Source: an archaeon (GTDB taxonomy: Archaea > Asgardarchaeota > Hermodarchaeia > Hermodarchaeales > Hermodarchaeaceae). Taken from it: a stretch of DNA of 5,218 bases. A program made the position numbers and the translations under genes. The DNA is taken from contig JABXGY010000417.1 of NCBI GenBank assembly GCA_016550395.1, positions 1 to 5,218 on the forward strand. Direction: 5' to 3'. Within the stretch, counting starts at the first letter, position 1; each line of letters begins with the position of its first letter. Under the pieces are notes generated by a model. That model saw only the letters and a list, made by a program, of their open reading frames with translations, made no database searches and was not told the origin of the DNA. This document shows, one piece after another, positions 1 to 5,066 of the stretch.

Positions 1-2
1 AT

Positions 3-251
3 CGCAGGGATGAACTTCGTTGTTAAACACCAGTAGTCCATGATGAAATCAATAAACAACGTGAATTTCGTGATTAACTTAATGTTCAAGTTCAGCTTAA
101 AAAAAAACTTCGAGACCAAGAAACTGAACATGCTCAGATCTTACAGGACAAACTACGGGCTTTGCGGGATGAAAAAAGTAACCGCCGTGAATAAATCTCG
201 CTAGAAGAATTACAGCGCCAGTACCGGGAACTGGAATGGAAACAGCAAACA
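3..251 (+). pseudogene. TAA-interrupted N-terminal part of the coiled-coil gene
   Basis: The frame of the 252-776 gene reads upstream to the window edge as 83 codons of coiled-coil-like sequence, for example RRDEL at 3-17, HDEINKQREFRD at 39-74 and LKKKLRDQETEHAQILQDKL at 96-155. It joins smoothly to LEELQRQYRELEWKQQT at 201-251. It is broken only by TAA codons at 24-26, 75-77 and 192-194, with no frameshift. Four other complete genes here end in TAA, so TAA is a normal stop in this genome. The simplest reading is a gene whose 5' half has acquired nonsense mutations, or base errors in a poorly covered assembly end. The true start would lie left of the window. Readthrough cannot be excluded from sequence alone. 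Confidence 0.6.
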
Positions 252-776
252 ATGTCATTATCCATCGAAGAAGAACGGGTGCTGCTCGAAGAATTAGAAC
301 ACTTGTCACATGCGATGGAGAAGGCGCCAAAAATAGAAAATCAATTGATTGACCAGACTAATGAACAGGAGCAATTATGGCAAGAAATTCAAGCAGCACG
401 AACCAAAGCCCAAGAACACCATGAGACCATGATTGCTCTTGTCGAGGAAGCACAACAAAAGCACCAACAGATTATCCAACTCTCAGAGAATCTCGGTCCA
501 GCAAAAACCGAGGCTGATGAAGCACACCAGATGTATGTTCAATGTCTTCAAGAGGCTGATGAAATGCGAGTTCGTCTCGACGAGTTAAGAGTAGAAGAGA
601 TTAAATACAAGACTCAATTAGACACCATTCGAAAAACCCGAAAAGAAGCACGTCAAGCTCAAGAGAAAGCTGCAGTAGAGAGATTAGCAGAACAAGCACG
701 GGCGAAACAACAGAACGGTCAAAAATTAACCATGGAAGAGCTACGTGCATTAATGGAAACTAATGGATTGGAATAG
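252..776 (+). CDS. Archaeal coiled-coil protein (COG1340-like), C-terminal open part of a disrupted gene
   Basis: The 174 residues are almost wholly charged or amide-rich helix (E, K, R, Q, A), with no membrane segment or signal peptide, so a cytosolic coiled coil is expected. Two EADE units (residues 87-90 and 101-104) lie in a pattern I associate with the archaeal COG1340 coiled-coil family. So does the C-terminal NGQKLTMEEL block (155-164), which resembles that family's terminal 'GxxLTxEE' motif. The function of the family is not established. ATG 252 is the first usual start codon after the last in-frame TAA, but it has no convincing Shine-Dalgarno site. The family-like stretch LEWKQQT (231-251) lies just upstream in the same frame, so this ATG is probably not the ancestral start. 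The protein is much shorter than the roughly 270-300 residues I expect for the family. It ends in TAG, 18 nt from the convergent isoprenoid synthase gene. The coding frame is secure; family assignment is from memory of motifs. Confidence 0.75.
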   Translation: MSLSIEEERVLLEELEHLSHAMEKAPKIENQLIDQTNEQEQLWQEIQAARTKAQEHHETMIALVEEAQQKHQQIIQLSENLGPAKTEADEAHQMYVQCLQEADEMRVRLDELRVEEIKYKTQLDTIRKTRKEARQAQEKAAVERLAEQARAKQQNGQKLTMEELRALMETNGLE

Positions 777-794
777 GGAGTTTTATCCACTAAT

Positions 795-1808
795 TTAGAA
801 TGATCGTTGATAAATAAAATCTACAAGAGTCTCCAGAATTTTTGTTGCGTCCTTATTTGGAAATATTTCGAGTGCCTTTTTTGCATCTTTAACTAATTGT
901 TTCGCTTTTTCTTGAACCAAATTGCTAGCGTTAGTTTGTTTCAAGAGACTTATCACCTTCTGAACATCTGTCTCAGTAGGTTCATGAGAACGAAGAACAC
1001 TTAGGATAAAATTCCGGTCATTGTCCGAAAGTTGGGTCAGCGAATGTAAAAGAACGATGTTCCCAAGTTTGTGTTCATAGATATCCTTGCCTAATTTTTT
1101 TCCTAATTTCTCTTCTTCAGCAAACAGGTCAAGCACATCATCAGCCAGTTGGAAAGCGATTCCAGCTTTCCACCCAAATTCCCGAGCTGCTTTTTGCAGT
1201 TTTGGAGTCCCACCACCACATATTACTCCAGCTTCACAAGCTGCGCGGAGAAGCGCTGCAGTTTTGTAACCAATCATAGTTTCATAATCTTTTAGGCTCA
1301 CATCATGACACCGGTGGCGTTCGGTATACTCTTCATCACTGGGAAGCTGTTCGAAGAGGACATCTAATCGTTCACCCTCAACTAATTCACGAATTGTATC
1401 TGCCACGATTCGTGAGATATCTAAAGGATGAGGGGATTGTAACACTCCTTCTTCGATAGCTTCACGATAATGAGTGGATGCGAGGATTCCAAAGTTTAGT
1501 CCAAATTTCTTCCAAGTAGTTGGCAGATTACGGCGCACATCAGCATCATCAATAATATCGTCAAGGATGAGGGAATAATTATGAATTAATTCAATTGCAG
1601 CGGCCGTTGACAAGGCATCTTCTAACTTACCACCCACAGCTTCACAAAAAGTGATGGTTAAGGCTGGACGAATCCGTTTTCCCCCCGCTTTTACTTGATG
1701 AAACACTACCTCTTGGAAATCTTTGGAAGCCCCAACAGCAAGTAAATCGAGCATTTTCTCATCCACCTTTGAACCAATGTTCCCCAGAACCTGCAATATA
1801 TCGGACAT
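795..1808 (-). CDS. Polyprenyl (probably geranylgeranyl) diphosphate synthase
   Basis: This is a trans-isoprenyl diphosphate synthase that condenses isopentenyl diphosphate with allylic diphosphates; in archaea the product feeds ether-lipid side chains. Numbered from GTG 1817, the landmarks are GGKRIRP (45-51), the first aspartate-rich motif DDIIDD (86-91), GYKTAAL (183-189), the second motif DDVLD (226-230) inside FQLADDVLD, and GKKLGKD (239-245). Tyr81 sits five residues before the first motif and Ser82 four before it. That single-aromatic arrangement is typical of archaeal short-chain/GGPP synthases, although chain length cannot be fixed from it. Length is normal for the family. I choose ATG 1808 (337 aa) because AGGTG at 1815-1819 lies 6 nt upstream; GTG 1817 would lie inside that site. 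One oddity is that the usual GD after the AIL segment is replaced by Ser114-Thr115. It is the last gene of the minus-strand series and ends 18 nt from the convergent coiled-coil gene. Confidence 0.93.
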   Translation of the reverse strand: MSDILQVLGNIGSKVDEKMLDLLAVGASKDFQEVVFHQVKAGGKRIRPALTITFCEAVGGKLEDALSTAAAIELIHNYSLILDDIIDDADVRRNLPTTWKKFGLNFGILASTHYREAIEEGVLQSPHPLDISRIVADTIRELVEGERLDVLFEQLPSDEEYTERHRCHDVSLKDYETMIGYKTAALLRAACEAGVICGGGTPKLQKAAREFGWKAGIAFQLADDVLDLFAEEEKLGKKLGKDIYEHKLGNIVLLHSLTQLSDNDRNFILSVLRSHEPTETDVQKVISLLKQTNASNLVQEKAKQLVKDAKKALEIFPNKDATKILETLVDFIYQRSF

Positions 1809-1814
1809 TGTCTG

Positions 1815-1819
1815 CACCT
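1815..1819 (-). promoter_or_regulatory. Shine-Dalgarno site that decides the isoprenoid synthase start
   Basis: Read on the minus strand this is AGGTG, a match to the anti-Shine-Dalgarno end of 16S rRNA, ending 6 nt before ATG 1808. It overlaps the alternative GTG start at 1817, which makes that GTG unlikely to be used. Confidence 0.6.
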
Positions 1820-1850
1820 ACTCGTAATTGTTGAGCCCATAATATCCCGA

Positions 1851-1870
1851 ACTATTTACGCCTTTTCCTT
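1851..1870 (-). promoter_or_regulatory. Possible BRE/TATA promoter for the isoprenoid synthase gene
   Basis: On the minus strand a purine-rich GGAAAAGGCG (1870-1861) precedes the AT-rich box TAAATAG, centred near 1855. Transcription would start near 1829, leaving a leader of about 20 nt that includes the Shine-Dalgarno site. The 139-nt gap after the ureohydrolase gene makes an own promoter reasonable. The box is only a moderate match; ATATTAT near 1843 is an alternative. Confidence 0.35.
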
Positions 1871-1947
1871 TCAAGAGTGTGAATTCTCGATTATCGTTAA
1901 ACTGAACTTAGGTAAATAATTTGGATTATTGTCAAATCAAGGATTCT

Positions 1948-2868
1948 TTATCCATCTGTCGCTACTAAGGACCGACGATATGCTTGTATGCAAAGAAAGG
2001 TGGTAATGATTCTGGCGGCTGTGATAGCTGTAATTCCTTGATCGTACTGAGGGGCGACTTCAGTGACATCAAAAATAGCCGCGCGTGGAGTAATAACCCG
2101 AAGAATCGTTAATAGTTCAGGAATGGTCAATCCACCAGCCTCAGGGTTTCCAACAGCAGGTGCATATGCAGGATCTAAAACATCCATGTCGATTGCTATG
2201 TATACGGGAGGTCCAGGAGGAATTGCGTCATTTATTTGTTGAGCGATTGTTGCAGCACCTGCTTTTCTGATATCATCGCTTGTATAAAATGTGATATTTT
2301 GATTTTTGGCGTATTCGTACTCCTCTTGTGCAACTGCACGGACACCTATTTGCATGAGATGGTCAGGACCAAGATACTCGATTATTCGTCTTTGGACACA
2401 TGCATGAGAAAATTCCTCATCCTGGAAGCGATCGCGGAGATCCATGTGAGCGTCAAACTGCATAAGAACAATATCACGGGGCAGAGCGCGTACTGCAGCC
2501 AGCGTTAAGGTGTGTTCACCACCGATGAGGATCGGAACTTTGTCTACTTGGGAAATTTGTGCGACTACAGATTCTACTGCTTTAAGCATGCTTTGGACAG
2601 ATTCGGAGTCAAAGGAGATATCACCAATATCAGCAATGGGAAGTTTTGATGCGTCTATGTTGACATTTTCTTGTAGACAATAGCTTTCAATGTGTTGGGA
2701 TGCAGCTCGAATGGCAGCTGGTCCTTGCTTTGATCCTCTGCGATAAGTACTTGTGTTATCATAAGGAACTCCTGTGAAGACAAAGTTTGCAGAAGAGGAG
2801 TCAATAGATGCTCCAAAAAAGGTGTTGACTACTGGTGTGACGCCCTGAATGTTTATCTGATCTGGCAA
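1948..2868 (-). CDS. speB: Agmatinase-family ureohydrolase
   Basis: This is a binuclear-manganese ureohydrolase of the arginase/agmatinase family, probably cytosolic, that would split agmatine into putrescine and urea. Metal-ligand motifs are complete: GGEHT (His119), FDAHMD (Asp139, His141, Asp143), IDMD (Asp227, Asp229) and the DVTEVAPQYD block with Glu270. The segments LRDRFQDEEFSHA (144-156) and VLDPAYAPAVGNPEAGGLT (230-248) look like agmatinase rather than arginase, but related guanidino-substrate enzymes share them. At 306 residues it has full family length. The start is TTG 2868: an in-frame TAG lies four codons upstream, no in-frame ATG occurs before residue 94, and AGGGA (2875-2879) sits 6 nt before it. 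It follows the metallohydrolase gene by 64 nt and may be co-transcribed. In archaea polyamines also support hypusine formation, but nothing here shows that link. Confidence 0.9.
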   Translation of the reverse strand: MPDQINIQGVTPVVNTFFGASIDSSSANFVFTGVPYDNTSTYRRGSKQGPAAIRAASQHIESYCLQENVNIDASKLPIADIGDISFDSESVQSMLKAVESVVAQISQVDKVPILIGGEHTLTLAAVRALPRDIVLMQFDAHMDLRDRFQDEEFSHACVQRRIIEYLGPDHLMQIGVRAVAQEEYEYAKNQNITFYTSDDIRKAGAATIAQQINDAIPPGPPVYIAIDMDVLDPAYAPAVGNPEAGGLTIPELLTILRVITPRAAIFDVTEVAPQYDQGITAITAARIITTFLCIQAYRRSLVATDG

Positions 2869-2874
2869 GACAAA

Positions 2875-2879
2875 TCCCT
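2875..2879 (-). promoter_or_regulatory. Shine-Dalgarno site supporting the TTG start of the ureohydrolase
   Basis: The minus strand reads AGGGA, ending 6 nt before TTG 2868. Together with the in-frame TAG just upstream, this makes the rare TTG start the only plausible one. Confidence 0.5.
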
Positions 2880-2932
2880 AAGAGAACTGACCGCAACGCT
2901 GCTATTTGGATGTTACTTTTCTTAGTTGGGTG

Positions 2933-4156
2933 TTAAATTAACTGTGATGGAAGTTTAAGGTCCAAGTCCTGTATACGATCTTGTAGAGTGGAGGGGGTAT
3001 GGAGTTCATGATAAAGGGCTTTGATGAATTCATCGACTAGATGAGCCTCTTTTGCAGCGTGGAAAAAACCTCGGACTAGCCACGCACCGATAAAATAGGT
3101 AAAGCCGTAGGGTCCCCACATCGGATCAGACATAAAAGGCAGATGAGCTTTGGCGTATTCTTCTTCGTAGGCACCCATTTCTTTGAGATAAGCTAACACT
3201 TCGGACTCGCTTTTCTGTTTCTGATGTAACATTACTAAGGCGTTGATCCCCACGGCTCGCCGTAATTGCATTAAATAATTTGAAATCGTTTCAGGTTTGG
3301 ATAAAGGTCGCTCTGAACTTAGTATGTCAGTCCCCGCCTCTGCGAGACCTTCAGCAATAGTACAATCAGGAGTATTGATTATGGCAATTGTCCCCTCAAG
3401 GTTAAGTGTTCCTTGTTGAACTCCCAATTCACGTTGAACTAGTTGGGTTTGATGCCCTGGATAAGTCTCATGCGTGACCCATTTCCAGATGTCATATTTA
3501 CTGCGTGGTAATTTGATGTTGATTTCGATTACGGCGTGAAAATCTCCTTTATAATGATTATAAGCACTCCATGGAGCATCAGGAACAGCACGGAACTCAA
3601 CACTTTCCATATCAGGTAATTGGAAAAGAAGGCGCTGGGTCACGCGTCGTGCTTCTTGAGCAATGCTCTGAGCCAGTGGGATAATCTCAGAGCCAGTGGT
3701 CATAGCCCGCTTTCGCCACCGCGTAGCCATTGATGTCAGATCCCCTTTGAGCACTTCTTTTCGTAGTGCCCGGGTCGCCCGTTCAGTTAGTTCTTCGATG
3801 CGTTCACTGGAGACAGTTACGACTTTCACATCGAGACCTGTTATTACCCGTTCTTCAAATGTAACCTGTTCTTCAAGAGCGAATTTGATAAGTAGTTCCA
3901 TTGCACCAAGTTGTTTAGTAAGAAAGGTTTGTCGAGGAATTTCATGAATTGACTTCACTACAACCGTGCGAAGCTCTTTTAAAATGTTAAGAAGCTCATC
4001 CGGATCATCTAGCTTCTCTTTGGGTTTCAAGTTAGAAGGACCTGTATAGCTATCAACGACAATAATGTTCTCATCGATTCGTTCTTTGAGAAGCTGATCG
4101 ATATAGAAAGCTAATTGCACATATTTTTCGTCAATAGGTATGGAAGCAGATGCCAT
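2933..4156 (-). CDS. DUF885-type zinc metallohydrolase (HExxPGH motif)
   Basis: The 407-residue protein carries HETYPGH at 229-235 and IAEGLAEAG at 267-275. These match the HExxPGH zinc site and the downstream Glu ligand (Glu269) of DUF885-type gluzincin-like proteins, which are thought to be peptidases or related hydrolases. Near the C-terminus, GPYGFTYFIGAWLVRGFF (348-365) matches the family's tyrosine-glycine helix. There is no signal peptide or membrane helix, so a cytosolic enzyme is expected. Many DUF885 proteins are longer (about 500-600 residues), so the N-terminal part is reduced. ATG 4156 is preceded by TGAGG (4165-4169) with an 8-nt spacing, inside the end of the GTPase gene. The stop of that GTPase lies only 3 nt upstream, so the two are surely translated from one mRNA. 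The substrate is unknown. Catalytic competence is likely because all three expected ligands are present, but zinc binding is inferred from motif only. Confidence 0.82.
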   Translation of the reverse strand: MASASIPIDEKYVQLAFYIDQLLKERIDENIIVVDSYTGPSNLKPKEKLDDPDELLNILKELRTVVVKSIHEIPRQTFLTKQLGAMELLIKFALEEQVTFEERVITGLDVKVVTVSSERIEELTERATRALRKEVLKGDLTSMATRWRKRAMTTGSEIIPLAQSIAQEARRVTQRLLFQLPDMESVEFRAVPDAPWSAYNHYKGDFHAVIEINIKLPRSKYDIWKWVTHETYPGHQTQLVQRELGVQQGTLNLEGTIAIINTPDCTIAEGLAEAGTDILSSERPLSKPETISNYLMQLRRAVGINALVMLHQKQKSESEVLAYLKEMGAYEEEYAKAHLPFMSDPMWGPYGFTYFIGAWLVRGFFHAAKEAHLVDEFIKALYHELHTPSTLQDRIQDLDLKLPSQLI

Positions 4157-4159
4157 TTG

Positions 4160-4732
4160 TTATGCCTCAGGAAAGATCTTATTCATAAGACGAATTGCAA
4201 GATCAGTAAAGGCTTGGTTAACATTCTGACCATCCAAAGCACTCGTTTCGAAATATGAGCCCTTAATGCGGTCTGTAGCCTGTTTCGCTGCATATTCTGA
4301 CACTTCACGATCAGAATCCAAATCAATTTTATTTGCCAATACTAACCGTTCAAAATCCGTACCTAGAACGCCTTCAACTTCACTAAGCCACCGTGATTCA
4401 ATAGTTACTGCCGAAGAGGCCCGCGTCACATCAAACACAAAAATCACTGCATTCGCCCCAGCATAATACCGCTGTCTTAATGGCCGAAGCCGTTCCTGAC
4501 CTCCGGTATCAAAAATCTGGAGTTTTAACTTACGCCCTTCAACATCGATAGTCTTTGTTATTATATTCACGCCAATACTTGGTTTATAATCATGATTGAA
4601 TTTATTTTCCGCAAAGCGTCGAATTAGACTTGTTTTCCCAACCCCCCAATCTCCAACGATTACTACTTTGAGAACATATTGGGGTTGTTCAGAGTCTTTT
4701 GCATCTTCAAGAATACTTGAGATGAGTCTCAC
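4160..4732 (-). CDS. Rab/Ras-like small GTPase
   Basis: All five G motifs of a Ras-superfamily GTPase are present in 190 residues: P-loop GDWGVGKT (27-34), switch I PSIGVNI (51-57), DTGGQE (75-80), NKID (134-137) and ETSAL (162-166). IGVN, KLQIFDTGGQERL and YYAGA resemble Rab-type signatures, so Rab-like is the nearest eukaryotic comparison. Such proteins abound in Asgard archaea. Unusual points are Trp29 at the position of Ras Gly12, Gly77 at that of Ras Ala59, and Ser52 where the Mg-binding Thr35 normally sits; the catalytic Gln (Gln79) is kept. It has a 20-residue N-terminal extension and no C-terminal cysteine, so Rab-type prenylation is excluded. The start is GTG 4732: a TGA lies in frame upstream, no other usual start lies in between, and no later Met occurs before residue 183. 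A TATA-like box centred 26 nt upstream suggests a leaderless mRNA. It is the first gene of the operon; effector and partner proteins are unknown. Confidence 0.93.
   Translation of the reverse strand: MRLISSILEDAKDSEQPQYVLKVVIVGDWGVGKTSLIRRFAENKFNHDYKPSIGVNIITKTIDVEGRKLKLQIFDTGGQERLRPLRQRYYAGANAVIFVFDVTRASSAVTIESRWLSEVEGVLGTDFERLVLANKIDLDSDREVSEYAAKQATDRIKGSYFETSALDGQNVNQAFTDLAIRLMNKIFPEA
4165..4169 (-). promoter_or_regulatory. Shine-Dalgarno site of the metallohydrolase gene, inside the GTPase gene
   Basis: The minus strand reads TGAGG, 8 nt before ATG 4156 and overlapping the last codons of the GTPase gene. It supports co-transcription and possibly coupled translation. Confidence 0.55.
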
Positions 4733-4751
4733 CTTTTCTAATAACTTCGCA

Positions 4752-4776
4752 TTAGTATATCTAAGAGTCTTTCTTC
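4752..4776 (-). promoter_or_regulatory. BRE/TATA promoter of the GTPase operon (leaderless)
   Basis: On the minus strand the purine-rich GAAGAAAGAC (BRE-like) leads into TTAGATATACTA, whose GATATA core (4761-4756) is centred about 26 nt before GTG 4732. Archaeal TATA boxes lie about 25-27 nt before the transcription start, so the mRNA would begin at or next to the GTG. The absence of a Shine-Dalgarno site at this gene, against clear sites at the downstream genes, agrees with this. Confidence 0.6.
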
Positions 4777-4793
4777 ATGTATTAAAATCACTC

Positions 4794-4799
4794 AAAAAA
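4794..4799 (-). terminator. Oligo-T run, possible terminator upstream of the GTPase promoter
   Basis: Six A on the plus strand read as TTTTTT on the minus strand. It lies between the inverted-repeat element and the GTPase promoter, where an archaeal U-tract terminator for a separate upstream transcript would be expected. A six-T run alone is weak evidence. Confidence 0.3.
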
Positions 4800-4842
4800 G
4801 TCTAAAACGATTCAGGAAGAAACAGTAAATACGAAGAGTGAC

Positions 4843-4948
4843 GAAGGAAGCGAAGGTGCTATTCAAAAGGGGAAAATGGGAGGGGGGAGCGAGGGGAGGG
4901 CGAGGAACGATGCGGACACAACATTACATCAATCCCTTCGCTTCCTTC
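4843..4948. repeat. Perfect 14-bp inverted repeat around a 78-nt interior
   Basis: The left arm GAAGGAAGCGAAGG (4843-4856) is the exact reverse complement of the right arm CCTTCGCTTCCTTC (4935-4948). The match stops at both ends of the arms. The interior (4857-4934) holds the G-rich tract. The arms could pair in RNA from either strand or mark a protein-binding or insertion site. Confidence 0.85.
4869..4900 (+). other. G-rich tract with G-quadruplex pattern
   Basis: Five G runs lie at 4869-4872, 4878-4880, 4882-4887, 4893-4896 and 4898-4900. The last four are separated by 1, 5 and 1 nt, which satisfies the usual G3+ N1-7 quadruplex rule on the plus strand. The tract is almost pure purine and roughly mirror-symmetric about C4890, so triplex DNA is another possibility. 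Nothing else in the window has this composition. Confidence 0.6.
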
Positions 4949-5017
4949 AAGGAATCGGTTTCGTTGGGTTATTTAAACTCCTCATTTAGGAAGCAAAATT
5001 CAGCTTTTGATCGTCAG

Positions 5018-5023
5018 AAAAAA
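5018..5023 (-). terminator. Oligo-T run downstream of the Lrp-like gene
   Basis: Six A on the plus strand give TTTTTT on the minus strand, 43 nt after the TAG stop of the Lrp-like gene. This is a plausible archaeal U-tract terminator without a clear hairpin. Confidence 0.35.
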
Positions 5024-5027
5024 GTCG

Positions 5028-5045
5028 TAATTTTTTATAATTTTC
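5028..5045 (-). promoter_or_regulatory. BRE/TATA-like box after the Lrp gene
   Basis: The minus strand reads GAAAATTATAAAAAATTA, a purine BRE-like start followed by a strong TATA match (TTATAAAA) centred near 5035. It would start a minus-strand transcript near 5009 that runs through the inverted repeat. AT-rich sequence after a stop codon can produce such a match by chance, and no obvious start codon context follows it. Confidence 0.4.
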
Positions 5046-5066
5046 ATAATAGTCTGGAATTGGAAT

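Larger units (their letters stand above)
4794..5010 (-). ncRNA. Candidate structured small RNA (hypothesis)
   Basis: The interval has no convincing protein gene but has the parts of an independent minus-strand transcript. A near-consensus BRE/TATA box lies upstream (5028-5045), giving a predicted start near 5009. A 14-bp perfect inverted repeat (arms 4935-4948 and 4843-4856) follows, then a possible 6-bp outer pairing (4952-4957 with 4808-4813), and finally TTTTTT at 4799-4794. The transcript would be about 215 nt and its loop very C-rich. I recognise no known RNA family; no RNase P, SRP or paired C/D-box signature is evident. It could equally be an untranslated stretch or a decayed region. 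Confidence 0.25.

Noticed and set aside
24..194. TAA reassigned as a sense codon in this genome
   Set aside because: The isoprenoid synthase, ureohydrolase, metallohydrolase and GTPase genes all end in TAA at the expected family ends, so TAA is a working stop.
97..330. A minus-strand open frame of 77 codons
   Set aside because: It is antisense to the coiled-coil gene and shows no recognisable motif; its openness follows from the codon use of the other strand.
1087..1269. A plus-strand open frame of 60 codons
   Set aside because: It is antisense to the second aspartate-rich motif region of the isoprenoid synthase and has no support of its own.
1815..1817. GTG at 1817 as the isoprenoid synthase start
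   Set aside because: The GTG is part of the AGGTG Shine-Dalgarno site that sits 6 nt before ATG 1808; the extra three residues have no support.
2236..2508. A plus-strand open frame of 90 codons
   Set aside because: It is antisense to the ureohydrolase, which has all catalytic motifs; the Cys-rich product looks like no family.
3696..3947. A plus-strand open frame of 83 codons, rich in Ser and Arg
   Set aside because: It lies antisense to the DUF885-type gene, with no initiation site or motif.
795..4732. A dedicated GTPase-lipidation operon (GTPase plus prenyl diphosphate synthase)
   Set aside because: The GTPase has no C-terminal cysteine, no prenyltransferase gene is present, and the synthase is separated by two genes and a 139-nt gap with a possible own promoter.
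4266..4805. Plus-strand open frames at 4266-4466 and 4596-4805
   Set aside because: Both mirror the GTPase gene on the opposite strand; the second also runs through the operon promoter.
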